A stretch of 64,000 bases of DNA, from NCBI RefSeq assembly GCF_029946505.1, contig NZ_JARZHG010000003.1, forward strand, positions 372,001 to 436,000, written 5' to 3'. This DNA comes from Polyangium sp. y55x31 (GTDB lineage Bacteria; Myxococcota_A; Polyangia; Polyangiales; Polyangiaceae). Below are positions 1 to 9,192 of the stretch, piece after piece; the first letter of the stretch is position 1, and each line of letters opens with the position of its first letter. Under the pieces are notes generated by a model. The model worked only from the letters and a program-made list of their open reading frames with translations, searched no databases and was not told where the DNA came from. The position numbers and the translations under genes are program-made.

Positions 1-1617
1 ATATTTCACCGTTTCATACCCCGGCGCATCGAGGACCAGCAGATGACTCCCCTTGTCGAGCGGGACCTCCACGAGCGGCGTCACGCCGAGATCCCCCACG
101 AGCTCGGGCACGAGGCGCCTCTGGAACATCGTGTACCGATACAGCGTCACGCGCGCTCCCTCGGGATCGGTCACCAGCGAAAGCGCGCCCTTGCCGCTCA
201 GGATGGCCACGTGCCGGCCCCGATCGTGGGCCCGCAAGAGCACCTCGAACCGCGCCACTTCGCCCTCGCGACGGCCTCGCTCCGCGTCGAGCAGTTTTTC
301 CGTGTAATGGTCCGCGAGCAGCGCGTGCGCCTCCGGCAGATCCGGATCGATCGTCAGCGCGCCATGCATCCCCTGAATCCAGTTCGTTTCGAGCAGGCTC
401 GCCTCGCGCTCGAGGCGCTCCGCTTCGTCTTCGTATTGCCAGCCGGGCAGCTTCTTCTCGACCGGATCCGACGGCCGCACCGAGGAGAGCAGCGACCTCG
501 CCTCCGCCCGACGGGATTCGGCCCGCGCGCGCAGCGCCACGATCTCGGGTCGCGTCGCGTTCGCCTTTTCGAGCTCCGAGAGCGCCCGCTCCCGCCGCCT
601 CGCTCCGTCGAGGAATGCCGTGATTTCCACCGCGAGCTTAGCGGCGTCCGCATGGCGATCCTCGGGCTCGCGCGCCATTGCGCGTTCGCAGATGGCCACG
701 AGATCGCCGGGAACGTCGCCCGCTGCCGCCTCGGAGAGCCTGGGAGGATCGCCGGAGACGAGCCGCCGGTACGCCAGCGGGCCGAGATCCGCAAAAGGCG
801 GTTTTCCGGCGAGCAGGTGAAAAAGAATGGCGCCCAGCGAATAAACGTCCGCAGCCGGGCCGTGGCGATGCACCTCGCCCCGCGCCTGCTCGGGCGGCAT
901 GTACGCGGGGGTTCCGAGCACGTCGCCGAGACGCGTCAGCGAGACGTCCTCGGATTCCGGCAGCGCCTCGGGCCTCGCGGGGCGCGTCGGGTCCTCGGCT
1001 GCGCCGTGCACGCGCCTGGCGAGGCCCCAATCCATGACCATCACCTGGCCGAACTCGCCGATCATGATGTTTTCGGGCTTGAGATCGCGGTGGATCACAC
1101 CTCGGCTATGCGCATACCCCATGGTCTCGCAGATACGCGCGAATGCGTCGAGGAGCCGGCGGCGGCTCCAGCGAGCGCCGCCTTCGGTGACGTTGAATGC
1201 CTCGTCGAGGATCGCGCGCAGCGTGCGCCCGCGGACCTCGAGCATCGTGTACCAGAGCCGCCCGTCCGCGAGCTCGCCGAAATCGTGGATGGCCACGATG
1301 CCCGGGTGCTGGAGATCGGCCGTGAGCTTGATCTCGGCGAGGAACCGCGCCCGGATCGCTCCGCTGGGATCGGCGCCGGGCAGGAGGATCTTCATGGCCA
1401 CGACGCGGTCGAGCATTCTGTCGCGCACGCGGCGCACCTCGCCGAAGCCGCCGCTGCCGAGGAGGCGCAGGTCCTCGTACCGGTCGGGGAGCGTCGTGGA
1501 GCCGGATCGCTCTTGTTCGACAGGGCCCGCGGGCGCGGTGAGCGCCGTCCGCCGCGCCTCCACGACGCCGCTCTCACCGTCGGAGGAGGACGTGTCGGGG
1601 ATCGAGATGCGGGGCAT
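1..1617 (-). CDS. Ser/Thr protein kinase with C-terminal PEGA-like segment (partial)
   Basis: Eukaryotic-type Ser/Thr kinase that runs off the left edge after 539 codons. Visible motifs are the glycine loop GSGGFGE (about 54-60), VAMK lysine (76), HRDLKPEN (about 176-183) and DWG (196-198) in place of DFG, then the APE-loop equivalent YMPPEQ. The DWG variant keeps the metal-binding Asp, so activity is expected. After the kinase come an Arg/Glu-rich segment and, at the edge, a piece reading VTDPEGARVTLYRY and VPLDKGSHLLVLDAPGYE, which resembles a PEGA fold. The ATG at 1615-1617 starts MPRISIP. htpX ends only 21 bases upstream on the same strand, so the two may be cotranscribed. The substrate is unknown. 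Gene length and C-terminus cannot be judged. Confidence 0.9.
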   Translation of the reverse strand, partial: MPRISIPDTSSSDGESGVVEARRTALTAPAGPVEQERSGSTTLPDRYEDLRLLGSGGFGEVRRVRDRMLDRVVAMKILLPGADPSGAIRARFLAEIKLTADLQHPGIVAIHDFGELADGRLWYTMLEVRGRTLRAILDEAFNVTEGGARWSRRRLLDAFARICETMGYAHSRGVIHRDLKPENIMIGEFGQVMVMDWGLARRVHGAAEDPTRPARPEALPESEDVSLTRLGDVLGTPAYMPPEQARGEVHRHGPAADVYSLGAILFHLLAGKPPFADLGPLAYRRLVSGDPPRLSEAAAGDVPGDLVAICERAMAREPEDRHADAAKLAVEITAFLDGARRRERALSELEKANATRPEIVALRARAESRRAEARSLLSSVRPSDPVEKKLPGWQYEDEAERLEREASLLETNWIQGMHGALTIDPDLPEAHALLADHYTEKLLDAERGRREGEVARFEVLLRAHDRGRHVAILSGKGALSLVTDPEGARVTLYRYTMFQRRLVPELVGDLGVTPLVEVPLDKGSHLLVLDAPGYETVKY

Positions 1618-1638
1618 GTCGCCCCAGGTTACCGATGA

Positions 1639-2583
1639 TTACGTCGGCTCGGCAAGGCGGTGTCCGGTTCGAGACGGTCGGCCTCGGGAGAGGAGCCTTT
1701 CGATGCGCTCCTCGAGGGGCGGGTGGCTCGCGAAGAGGGCCATCATGCGGCCGCCGCGGATGCCGAACGCCTGCAGGCTGGTGGGCAAGAGGCTCGGCTC
1801 GCCTTGCTCCATGCGGAGCCTGTTCAAGGCGCGGGCCATGGCCTCCTTGCCGACGAGCTCGGCGCCGCCGTCGTCGGCGCGGAACTCGCGGCGCCGGCTG
1901 AACCAGGCGACGATCAAGCTCGCGAGGATGCCGAAGAGGATCTGCAGGACCATGCTGCTCACGAAGTAGGCGATGCCCGGACCTCGCTCCTGGCCGTCCT
2001 CGGAGCGGCTCAAGAATCGGTCGATGACGAAGCCCACGACGCGGCTCAGGAAGATGACGAACGTGTTCAGCACGCCCTGCAAGAGGGTGAGCGTGACCAT
2101 GTCGCCATTGGCCACGTGCGCGATCTCGTGGCCGAGCACGGCCTCGACCTCTTCTCGCCGCATGTTCTGCAAGAGGCCCGCGGAGACGGCCACGAGGGCC
2201 TTGTCACGCCGCGCGCCCGTGGCGAAGGCGTTCATCTCCGGGCTGTCGTAAATGGCGACCTCGGGCATGCCGATGCCGACGTCGCGCGCGTGCTTCTCGA
2301 CGGTCTGCAAAAGCCAGGCTTCCTCGGCGGTCCGGGGGACGTCGATGACGCGCGCGCCGGTGCTCCATTTGGCCATGGACTTGGACAGGAAGAGCGAGAT
2401 CAGCGCGCCGCCGAAGCCGATCACCGCGGCCATGACGAGGAGCCCTGGCAGATCGAGCCGCACGCCCTGCTGCACGAGGAAGCGCTCGAGGCCGAAAACC
2501 TTGGCGAGAATGGCGAGCATGGCCACGACGGCCAGGTTGGTCAATACGAACAGGGCGATCCGGCTGATGAATTTCCCTTTCAT
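1639..2583 (-). CDS. htpX: HtpX-type M48 membrane zinc metalloprotease
   Basis: Integral-membrane zinc protease of the M48B family, which degrades misfolded inner-membrane proteins. The 314-residue product begins MKGKFISR, with two N-terminal membrane segments (about 8-30 and 45-70), the HEIAH zinc site at about 152-156, and two further hydrophobic segments after it. A downstream [14 protein letters not shown] segment supplies the third zinc ligand, as is usual in HtpX. I chose the ATG at 2581-2583 because the reading frame upstream is atypical, a GGAGA ribosome site precedes this ATG, and the length matches bacterial HtpX (about 280-320). It lies 21 bases upstream of the kinase at the left edge. 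A stress role is family knowledge; nothing in the DNA shows its regulation. Confidence 0.93.
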   Translation of the reverse strand: MKGKFISRIALFVLTNLAVVAMLAILAKVFGLERFLVQQGVRLDLPGLLVMAAVIGFGGALISLFLSKSMAKWSTGARVIDVPRTAEEAWLLQTVEKHARDVGIGMPEVAIYDSPEMNAFATGARRDKALVAVSAGLLQNMRREEVEAVLGHEIAHVANGDMVTLTLLQGVLNTFVIFLSRVVGFVIDRFLSRSEDGQERGPGIAYFVSSMVLQILFGILASLIVAWFSRRREFRADDGGAELVGKEAMARALNRLRMEQGEPSLLPTSLQAFGIRGGRMMALFASHPPLEERIERLLSRGRPSRTGHRLAEPT

Positions 2584-2803
2584 TCGTCGTCTCCACGGTC
2601 CGAAAGGACTCGGGCAGGGAAAACCTGCGACGCCTCCGTCCCGGTGCAAGAGGCAAACCGGCGAAGCGCGCCGAAGCTTCCGCGAGCGACCGCCGCTCAT
2701 CGTGTCGAGCCGCGGCGGACCGTCGAGCGTCTGGCGGGAAAAACGGGACCGAATCGAACGTGGAGAGGGCGAAGTGGATCCGTGCGGACCCTTGGCGTCG
2801 ATC

Positions 2804-4306
2804 TCAGGGGATCTCGACGCCGAGCCTCTCCTCGAGGAAGGCGGAGAGCGCGGCCCGATCGGGCTCCGAGAGCGACGAGAACGTCGCGAGGTGGTTGCCG
2901 TTCGTGACGTTGAAGCGGATGTTGCCGCTCATCGCCGCCGGGGTGACGGCGCCGGCCGACCACGGGTCCTGGTCGGAGTAGACGAAGGCGACGCCGTCCC
3001 CGAGGCGGGCGAACTCCGCGAGCGCGCTGTTCTCGGCGGCGTCGAACACCGGCGCGGTCACGCCCTCGGGCACGAGCCCGCGCTCCATGTCGACGAGGTC
3101 CGCGGGAATGAGGCCCTCCGCGACGAGCTCGGCGCGCGGCAGGGCGGGCCAGCCGCTGCTCTGCTGCACCTCGTAGAAATAGGCGCCGAAGAACGACAGG
3201 TATGCGTCGGACATCGGATAGGTGCCGAAGATGCTGGTGACGCCGAAAAACGCCGACGTCAGATCCTCCGCCGTCGCGGTCGCCGGATCGGGCAGACCGG
3301 CGCAGTCGTCGGGGGTGCCGAAGTACTGCCAGAACAGCCACGGGTAGGAGAGCGCGGCGGCCTCGAAGGCGCGCGCGGGCTCGACGCGGGTAAAGGTGTC
3401 GCCGAGCTCGTCGGCGGAGCGCGCCTGCACCGCGGGCTCGACGGCCATGCGTTGTGCGCCGAGCACGGCGCGCTGGATGGCCTCGAGGCGGTCCTGGCAG
3501 GCGGCGTCGACGGTGTCGAAGAACGAAAGGAAGCGCGCGTCCTCGGGCACCATGAACGGGGCGCCGAAGGCGACGGTGGCGTCGACGTCGTCGGGGTAGT
3601 GCTGGCGGAAGCTCACCATGTCGACGCCGCCGTTGCTGAAGCCCGAGCCGATCCACGCGCTCGTGTACAGGTCGTGCAGGCGCACCACGACGTCGTGGGC
3701 GTCGTCGGCGACCTGCTTGCGCGTGAAGTGGGAGAAGTCGTCGCCGTTGCCGTTGTGGAAGCGCTTGTCCAAAACGAGCTGGTTTCCTTCGAGAAGAGTC
3801 GTGAGCTCATCCTGATCGAACCCGAGATAATTGCTGTAGCCCGTGGAGATCAGGTTCATGGGCCGGTCGAAGCCCCGGTGGATGAGCGTGAGGTACTGCT
3901 CGTGGGTGCCCGATTGCGCGTCCTGGTGATCGTTCACCTGCAGGAGCGTGAGGTCGTAGAGCTCGGCGCCGTCGTCGCTTTTGCCGGCCGGGCTGACGAT
4001 GAAGCCGGCCGCCTCGAGCGCCGCGGTCACGCTGATGCACGATTGCGCTTTGCCGTCGACATTGAAGCAGGCGTCGCAGGCGGGGTTGTCGACGCCGGTG
4101 CCCGGGTCGGCCGAGCCTGTGCCCTCGCAGTCCGGATCGGGCACGCCGCAGCCGCAGTCGCAGCCGTCGGAGCCATTGAAGCGCTGGGCGTCGCAGGTCC
4201 ACTCCGGCGGCACGGGGGTCTCGCCCTCTCCTCCGACGCCGCCGTCGGGACAGCCGGAGGCGAAGGGGAGAAGAAGCAGCGGTACCAGCCGTACAATCGA
4301 TTTCAT
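2804..4306 (-). CDS. S37-type (PS-10 tripeptidyl aminopeptidase-like) secreted serine peptidase lipoprotein
   Basis: 500-residue exported protein. The N-terminus [19 protein letters not shown] is a lipoprotein signal with Cys at about 19, followed by a Cys-rich, Gly/Asp-rich linker. The body resembles peptidase family S37 (Streptomyces PS-10 aminopeptidase): an [20 protein letters not shown] core, a nucleophile elbow GSGFSNGG (Ser near 224), an acid motif YSDQDPWS (Asp near 447) and NGNH (His near 472), giving a complete Ser-Asp-His set in an alpha/beta-hydrolase order. The likely role is removal of N-terminal peptides outside the cell or in the periplasm. The ATG at 4304-4306 has an AAGGA site upstream, and an upstream extension would displace the signal peptide. 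The gene stands alone: 220 bases separate it from htpX and 248 from the AraC gene. Confidence 0.82.
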   Translation of the reverse strand: MKSIVRLVPLLLLPFASGCPDGGVGGEGETPVPPEWTCDAQRFNGSDGCDCGCGVPDPDCEGTGSADPGTGVDNPACDACFNVDGKAQSCISVTAALEAAGFIVSPAGKSDDGAELYDLTLLQVNDHQDAQSGTHEQYLTLIHRGFDRPMNLISTGYSNYLGFDQDELTTLLEGNQLVLDKRFHNGNGDDFSHFTRKQVADDAHDVVVRLHDLYTSAWIGSGFSNGGVDMVSFRQHYPDDVDATVAFGAPFMVPEDARFLSFFDTVDAACQDRLEAIQRAVLGAQRMAVEPAVQARSADELGDTFTRVEPARAFEAAALSYPWLFWQYFGTPDDCAGLPDPATATAEDLTSAFFGVTSIFGTYPMSDAYLSFFGAYFYEVQQSSGWPALPRAELVAEGLIPADLVDMERGLVPEGVTAPVFDAAENSALAEFARLGDGVAFVYSDQDPWSAGAVTPAAMSGNIRFNVTNGNHLATFSSLSEPDRAALSAFLEERLGVEIP

Positions 4307-4554
4307 GTGGATGTGTCCTTCGGTGGGGGATTCAGGAAACGAGCATCTCCACCCCGCGCGCACGCGGCGCGAACGGCGCGCACCGTACCCAAGCCCAATT
4401 CATGCGCGAGGAGCGTTTCCGCTACCGGGACTCGCAAATCTGCGAAAGCTCCGTGCGCCGCGCGGATCTTTCTCCCCACGCTGCAAGGACCATCTTCCCG
4501 CAATGGCAATGAGCGACGCGTGTCGCTCCACGCAGCGTTACGGACGGGTCGTTG

Positions 4555-5520
4555 CTAGCCCTGGATTGCGCGGTGATGGGTCGGGCTCATGCCCTGCCAG
4601 CGCTTGAAGGCCTTGCTGAAGGACGGGAGGCTCTCGTAGCCGACGCGTTCGGCGATCTGGGCGATGGTGTCGTCGGTCTCGCGCAAAAGCTCGGCGGCGC
4701 GGGCCATCCGCCAGCGGGCGAGGTACTGGAGCGGCGGGTCGCCGACGGCCTGGGTGAAGCGCTGGGCGAAGCCGGAGCGGGAGAGGCCGACGAGCGCGGC
4801 GAGCTTGGCGACGGTCCAGGGCTCGTTCACGCGGGTGTGCATGAGGTTCAAGGCGTGGTGCACGGGGGGGTCGGAGAGGGCCTCGACCAGGCCGCAGCCC
4901 TCGTGGGTGGGGAGGTTGCGGAGCACCTGGACGAAGAGGACGTCGGCGAGGCGCTGGAGGACGAGGGTGCTGGCGGGGCCGGGGGAGGCGATCTCGGCGA
5001 GCATGAGGTCGATGGTGGCTGCGCTCCACGGCGGCGGAGCGCCGCCGGAGGTGGACACGACCACGGCCTGGGGGACGCGCGAGAGCAGGATGGGCCGCAC
5101 GCCGCCCGTGTAGGCGAAGAATCCCGCGAGCAGGGTGGTGAGGGCTCCGTCGCCGCCGAGGCGGGCAGGGCCGGTGGCGGCGCAGGCCGGGCCGTCGTGA
5201 GCCGTGAACAGGTGGCGCGCCGTTTCGTCGCGGAGGGTGTGCGCCGTGCCGTGAGGGATGAAGACGACGTCGCCGGTGGCGAGGTGACGCGGAGGCTCGC
5301 CGTCGACCTCCAGGAGGGCGTGGCCACGCGCGATCAGATAGAAAACGGCGCGGTCGCGGGTCGGGACGCGCAGGCCCCAGGGGGAGCGGGCTTCGACGCA
5401 CTTGAAGAGGGCGTTCGGGAGCAGGGACACGCTGAGCACGTCGGCGAGGACGTCGCCGCGGGGGTCCTGAAGGTCCAGCCGTTTTGGCGTTCTGGATAAG
5501 ACGTTTGGACGACGAGGCAT
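4555..5520 (-). CDS. AraC-family transcriptional regulator with N-terminal cupin domain
   Basis: 321-residue regulator. Residues about 15-200 form a cupin-type ligand domain of the kind found in many AraC proteins (ARGHALLEVDGEP, GDVVFIPHGTAHTL). Residues about 220-318 hold two helix-turn-helix motifs, WTVAKLAALVGLSRSGFAQRF and DDTIAQIAERVGYESLPSFSKAFKRW, the second carrying the AraC signature. The start is the ATG at 5518-5520 (MPRRPNVL); an in-frame ATG 12 codons upstream is possible. It is transcribed divergently from the NAD(P)-binding protein at 5591, with only about 70 bases between the starts, so it probably controls that gene and itself. The ligand is unknown. Confidence 0.88.
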   Translation of the reverse strand: MPRRPNVLSRTPKRLDLQDPRGDVLADVLSVSLLPNALFKCVEARSPWGLRVPTRDRAVFYLIARGHALLEVDGEPPRHLATGDVVFIPHGTAHTLRDETARHLFTAHDGPACAATGPARLGGDGALTTLLAGFFAYTGGVRPILLSRVPQAVVVSTSGGAPPPWSAATIDLMLAEIASPGPASTLVLQRLADVLFVQVLRNLPTHEGCGLVEALSDPPVHHALNLMHTRVNEPWTVAKLAALVGLSRSGFAQRFTQAVGDPPLQYLARWRMARAAELLRETDDTIAQIAERVGYESLPSFSKAFKRWQGMSPTHHRAIQG

Positions 5521-5590
5521 TGATCGTCCATACCGCGCGGCGTATGACTTTGCCATGAGGAATGCAACGACATCCGATTCGATTCTCGCA

Positions 5591-6517
5591 ATGGGTGTGA
5601 CGGCGTCCGCTCCGGTCCTCGTGACGGGCGCGACGGGCAGGCAGGGGGGCGCGGTCGCGCGGGCGCTGCTCGCGCGCGGGGCGCCGGTGCGCGCGCTCGT
5701 GCGCGACCCGGAGGCGGCAGGGGCGCGGGCGCTACGCAAGCTCGGCGCGACGCTGGTGCGCGGCGACCTGGACGAGCCCGCATCGCTCGAGGCCGCCTGC
5801 GCCGGGGCCCGCGGGGTGTTCTCGGTGCAGACGCCGAACCTGAAGAACCCCGAAGGCGACGACGAGCGGCGGCACGGCAAGAACCTCGTGGAGGCGGCGC
5901 GGGCGGCGGGCGTGCCGCAGTTCGTGCATACGTCGGTCTCGGGCTCGGGGGAGTATCAGCGCCGGCAGCCGGGGTGGGGCTCGCCGGCGTCGGGCGTCCA
6001 CTACTTCGAGAGCAAGGAGTACACCGAGAAGCTCGTGCGGAGCGCGGGGTTCCGCTCGTTCACCTTGCTGAAGCCGGCGTTTTTCATGGAGAACTTCGTA
6101 CGGCCGTCGTTTCTGTTCGCGAACTGGGTGGAGCCCCGGCTCCTCACATTGCTCGCGCCGGACACGGTGCTCTCGTTGATCGCAATGCAGGACGTCGGGG
6201 CGGCGGCGGCGGCGGCCTTCACGGACCCGGTGGCCTGGAATGGGGTCGAGCTGGAGCTTGCGGGAGACAGGCTGTCGTTGCGGGAGATCGCGGCGGTCCT
6301 CTCGGAGGCGCTCGGCACGCCGATCGAGGCGCCCTCGCTCACCGCGGAGGAGGCGCTCGCCCAGGGGCTCGCGCCGGTCTTCGTGGTCTCGCAGCAGCGG
6401 ATGAACGTCGTCGACAGTCCCGCCCGACCGGAGCACGCGCACGCACGCGGACTTGCGACCACGGACTTCAGGACCTGGGCGAAGGCACACCTCGGGCGCC
6501 CCGAAGCCGCGAAATGA
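5591..6517 (+). CDS. NmrA-like NAD(P)-binding Rossmann-fold oxidoreductase or sensor
   Basis: 308-residue protein (320 if the in-frame ATG at 5555 is used) beginning MGVTASAPVLVTGATGRQGG. The TGATGRQGG dinucleotide-binding loop, the VRALVRDP strand-turn and the FVHTSVSGSGEY segment place it in the NmrA/HSCARG group of atypical short-chain dehydrogenases, which bind NAD(P) and may act as quinone oxidoreductases or redox sensors. The YxxxK catalytic pair is not clear; YFESKEYTEKLV is near the expected place. Divergent from the AraC regulator at 5520, which is its likely controller. The substrate is not predictable. Confidence 0.85.
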   Translation: MGVTASAPVLVTGATGRQGGAVARALLARGAPVRALVRDPEAAGARALRKLGATLVRGDLDEPASLEAACAGARGVFSVQTPNLKNPEGDDERRHGKNLVEAARAAGVPQFVHTSVSGSGEYQRRQPGWGSPASGVHYFESKEYTEKLVRSAGFRSFTLLKPAFFMENFVRPSFLFANWVEPRLLTLLAPDTVLSLIAMQDVGAAAAAAFTDPVAWNGVELELAGDRLSLREIAAVLSEALGTPIEAPSLTAEEALAQGLAPVFVVSQQRMNVVDSPARPEHAHARGLATTDFRTWAKAHLGRPEAAK

Positions 6518-6556
6518 GCGCGCAAGAATCGGTGAGCGTGCGTCCTCGCGTATCCG

Positions 6557-6991
6557 TCAGTTTTCGTCGAGCTTGTAGACGCCGTCTTCCTGCTTGACTT
6601 CGATCTTCTTGAACTTCTCCGGCGGCCCATTGTCGGCGGCCGTTTTCCACGCCGCGTACCACGTGTCGAACTGGGCGGCTTGCCTCTCCAGAATGCGCTT
6701 GGAGACGCATTTTTTGAACGCTTCCTTGTCGCCTCGGCGCAGCACGTCGTAGATCGTCGCGCGCGCCTTTTCGGGCGTGCCGAGATCGAGGACCGGCGCG
6801 CCGCTCGATCCATCTTGCTCGGCGGCGCTCGGCGTCTCTTGCGCGGCGGCGCTCGGTGCGTCTTGCGCGGCGGCGCTCGGCGCGTTTTGGGCGGGGGCCG
6901 CCGTCGGCGGCAGCTCGGGCTCCGGGGTGCTGGTGGCGCAGGAGGAGGCCAGAACCAAAATGGCAAAGGCCGCGATCGTGGACGTCGACAT
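6557..6991 (-). CDS. small exported protein with Pro/Ala repeats, probable lipoprotein
   Basis: 144 residues, start MSTSTIAAFAILVLASSC, a short signal with a weak lipobox (Cys 18). Residues about 24-62 are a Pro/Ala/Gln-rich stalk made of an eight-residue repeat (APSAAAQD-type). The folded part (about 66-144) contains TPEKARATIYDVLRRGDKEAFKKC and KKIEVKQEDGVYKLDEN, resembling small periplasmic domains in which a residue-count or damage term is scored, but I do not recognise a family. It converges with the NmrA-like gene, whose stop lies 39 bases away. Function unknown. Confidence 0.75.
   Translation of the reverse strand: MSTSTIAAFAILVLASSCATSTPEPELPPTAAPAQNAPSAAAQDAPSAAAQETPSAAEQDGSSGAPVLDLGTPEKARATIYDVLRRGDKEAFKKCVSKRILERQAAQFDTWYAAWKTAADNGPPEKFKKIEVKQEDGVYKLDEN
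6826..6897. repeat. 24-base tandem repeat inside the small exported protein gene
   Basis: Three near-identical 24-base units, each containing gcggcggcgctcgg, encode the Ala/Pro/Gln stalk of the gene at 6557-6991. The unit is a whole number of codons, so copy number can change without breaking the frame. Confidence 0.6.
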
Positions 6992-7097
6992 GGGTCCGGC
7001 TTTACGCTCGGTGTCGGAGGATTGTCAAGTTGCAGTTGGCGAGCTCGGCGTCTTGCCGGGTGGCGTCGTAGGAAGGCATCACCTTCGATCGCCTATT

Positions 7098-7925
7098 TCA
7101 TGGCCCGCCACTTCCGCCCGCGCCGCCGGACCCGCTGTTTTGCTGCGCGCCGCCGGCCCCGCCACTTCCGCCCGCGCCGCCGGCTCCGCCACTTCCGCCC
7201 GCGCCACCGGCCCCGCCACTTCCGCCCGCGCCGCCGGCCCCGCCACTTCCACCTGCGCCACCGGCCCCGCCACTTCCGCCCGCGCCGCCGGCCCCGCCGC
7301 TTCCACCCGCGCCGCCGGCTCCGCCACTTCCGCCCGCGCCGCCGGCCCCCGCGCCGGGCGAACAGACGATGGGGCCGCCGGGGAGGCAATTGACGCCCGA
7401 CGTCGCGAAATACACCCCGATCGGCTTGTACACGATACCGGAGCCGAAGGTGAGTCCGTGGCGCCCGCACACGATGTTCCACACAATCGGCTGATAGAGG
7501 GGATACGCCTCCAGCCGAGCATACCCGAAAGCCGGGACGAGGATGGTCGAGTTCGCCTCGAGCGTGAACTGCTCGCTCACGTTGAACCCGACCGCCTTGG
7601 AGATATCCGAGTCCGCTGGCGTTTTGGCGATCGTCACCGATACCTCCGCCGTGACGCTCGACGCGATGGACAGGGAGAGGTTTCGGGGCCCCGCTCCTTC
7701 CGACGCGCTGAGCAGGTGCGCGGGATCCTCCCAATGAATCGTCTCCGGAAGGAAGGTGACGTCCTCGATGAGGATCCGACCGCGGCAAATCTCGCCCATG
7801 GCCTCCGCGACATCCGCATCGCCTTCGGCCTCATTCAGGGAAGCCGACTGGTCGCCCACACATCCGAATGCGTGGAGTGTCATCACCATTGGAATCCAAT
7901 TTCGAATTAGGTTGAATGCCGGCAT
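7098..7925 (-). CDS. exported protein with C-terminal glycine-rich (GGAGGS) repeat tail
   Basis: 275-residue protein starting MPAFNLIRNW with a hydrophobic N-terminus and a possible lipobox near Cys 22. Residues about 30-185 are a soluble domain I cannot assign (ICRGRILIEDVTFLPE, LYQPIVWNIVCGRHGLTF). Residues about 190-275 are almost wholly Gly, Ala and Ser in a nine-residue period, interrupted once by AQQNSGS. Such tails occur as stalks in myxobacterial lipoproteins, usually nearer the N-terminus, so a terminal position is unusual. The start at 7923-7925 puts the hydrophobic segment at the N-terminus. The gene is divergent from the FG-GAP-like gene at 8143. Confidence 0.75.
   Translation of the reverse strand: MPAFNLIRNWIPMVMTLHAFGCVGDQSASLNEAEGDADVAEAMGEICRGRILIEDVTFLPETIHWEDPAHLLSASEGAGPRNLSLSIASSVTAEVSVTIAKTPADSDISKAVGFNVSEQFTLEANSTILVPAFGYARLEAYPLYQPIVWNIVCGRHGLTFGSGIVYKPIGVYFATSGVNCLPGGPIVCSPGAGAGGAGGSGGAGGAGGSGGAGGAGGSGGAGGAGGSGGAGGAGGSGGAGGAGGSGGAGGAGGSGGAGGAQQNSGSGGAGGSGGP
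7105..7350. repeat. 27-base tandem repeats coding Gly/Ala/Ser
   Basis: Roughly eight imperfect copies of a 27-base unit (plus strand gccgccggccccgccacttc and variants) form the 3' end of the gene at 7098-7925. This is a likely site of copy-number change, and assembly collapse is also possible. Confidence 0.7.
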
Positions 7926-8142
7926 CGTATTGCGCTCCGTAGAACACGAGGACAAGCGTTCCACAGGCGACACCTAAGGCTCGTCACCCCGTGACGGGAG
8001 CCTTGGCGTGATGCTCGGAATTGCACTACGCAGCGAGCGCGAAGGCGCGTCTCACGCGTGCGCGGCGCGCTCGTTTCGCCGCCTCCATGGGCTTCCTTCC
8101 GTGGGAGACGGCGCGGAGACGGGCGCTCGTGAAGGAGGAGCC

Positions 8143-9147
8143 ATGAAATCGTCGGCGGCATCGATGATGGTCCTGGGCGCGATGATGGCGTTCGGCGGGG
8201 TGGCCCCGGACGGCGGCGATGACAGGTGGCAGATCGTGATGGCGGCCGACTTCGATTCCGACGGGATGATGGACGTGCTCTGGAACGATCCGCACGACAA
8301 CCTCGTCACCGTCTGGTTGATGGCGGGGGCGGTCCTGCGAGCGCCCGGGCCGATCATCACCGGCCCGCCGGGCGATGAATGGTCCGTGACCACCGCGGAT
8401 TTCAATCGAGACGGCATGTCGGACGTGGTCTGGAGCAATGCGGACAGCAATCGATTCGCCGTGTGGTTCATGAACGGAGCGTCGGTGCTCGCGCCCGGCC
8501 CCGAAATCCCGGGGCCCACAGGGGACGATTGGGCGCTCGCGTCGGGCGAGTCCGACTTCAACGCCGACGGGTATACCGACGTGCTCTTCCGCCAAGCGAA
8601 GACGAACCTGTTTACCGTGTGGCTCATGAACGGCGGGACCGTGCTCGCGCGTGGACCGGCGCTGCAGGGGCCGACCGGAGACGAATGGAGCGTGTCCACG
8701 ACGGCAGACTTCAACGGCGACGGCATGGGCGACATCATCTGGGTCGATGCGACGAACGTGCGGGCGGCGATCTGGCTGATGAACGGCACGGAGCTGCTCG
8801 CGCGAGGGCCCTCGGTATCGGGGCCACGCGGCAGCGGTTGGACCTTGGTCGCGAGCGCGGGCGACGTCGATTTTGATGGGATGGCCGATCTCGTCTGGAC
8901 CAACGACCAACGAAGCCTGAGCGCGGTTTGGCGGATGCGTGGGACGTCGCTTCTCGCGAAGGGACCGCTCGTCGCGGGGCCGGAGGACGAGGGGTGGAGC
9001 GTCGTGACCACCGGGGACATGAATGGCGACGGGACCATGGATTTATTATGGCAGGCTGAAAAACCGACGCGCATGGCCACCTGGTTGATGCGCGGGACGA
9101 GCGTCGCTCAAGCTGGGCCCGTGATCGAGGGGCCGAAGGCTCCGTGA
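8143..9147 (+). CDS. FG-GAP/VCBS-repeat exported beta-propeller protein
   Basis: 334 residues, start MKSSAASMM with a clear GGAGGAG ribosome site six bases upstream. A short hydrophobic N-terminus (MVLGAMMAFGG) suggests export. The rest is about six copies of a module of roughly 50 residues: ADFDSDGMMDVLW, ADFNRDGMSDVVW, SDFNADGYTDVLF, ADFNGDGMGDIIW, GDVDFDGMADLVW, GDMNGDGTMDLLW, each followed by VWLMNG-type and ARGPxxxGP strands. The DxDxDGxxD loops are the Ca2+-binding loops of FG-GAP/VCBS propellers. Likely a secreted or surface protein binding a ligand or carbohydrate; the partner is unknown. It converges with the gene ending at 9193. Confidence 0.85.
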   Translation: MKSSAASMMVLGAMMAFGGVAPDGGDDRWQIVMAADFDSDGMMDVLWNDPHDNLVTVWLMAGAVLRAPGPIITGPPGDEWSVTTADFNRDGMSDVVWSNADSNRFAVWFMNGASVLAPGPEIPGPTGDDWALASGESDFNADGYTDVLFRQAKTNLFTVWLMNGGTVLARGPALQGPTGDEWSVSTTADFNGDGMGDIIWVDATNVRAAIWLMNGTELLARGPSVSGPRGSGWTLVASAGDVDFDGMADLVWTNDQRSLSAVWRMRGTSLLAKGPLVAGPEDEGWSVVTTGDMNGDGTMDLLWQAEKPTRMATWLMRGTSVAQAGPVIEGPKAP

Positions 9148-9192
9148 CGGCCTGACACGGGACGCAGGGCAGCGATCCGCGGGCACGGCGCG

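Noticed and set aside
43..1638. A 531-codon plus-strand frame at the left edge
   Set aside because: The minus strand carries an intact Ser/Thr kinase with all catalytic motifs over the same bases.
6820..7350. Possible CRISPR array because of dense short repeats
   Set aside because: Units are contiguous, lack spacers and are whole codon multiples inside genes.
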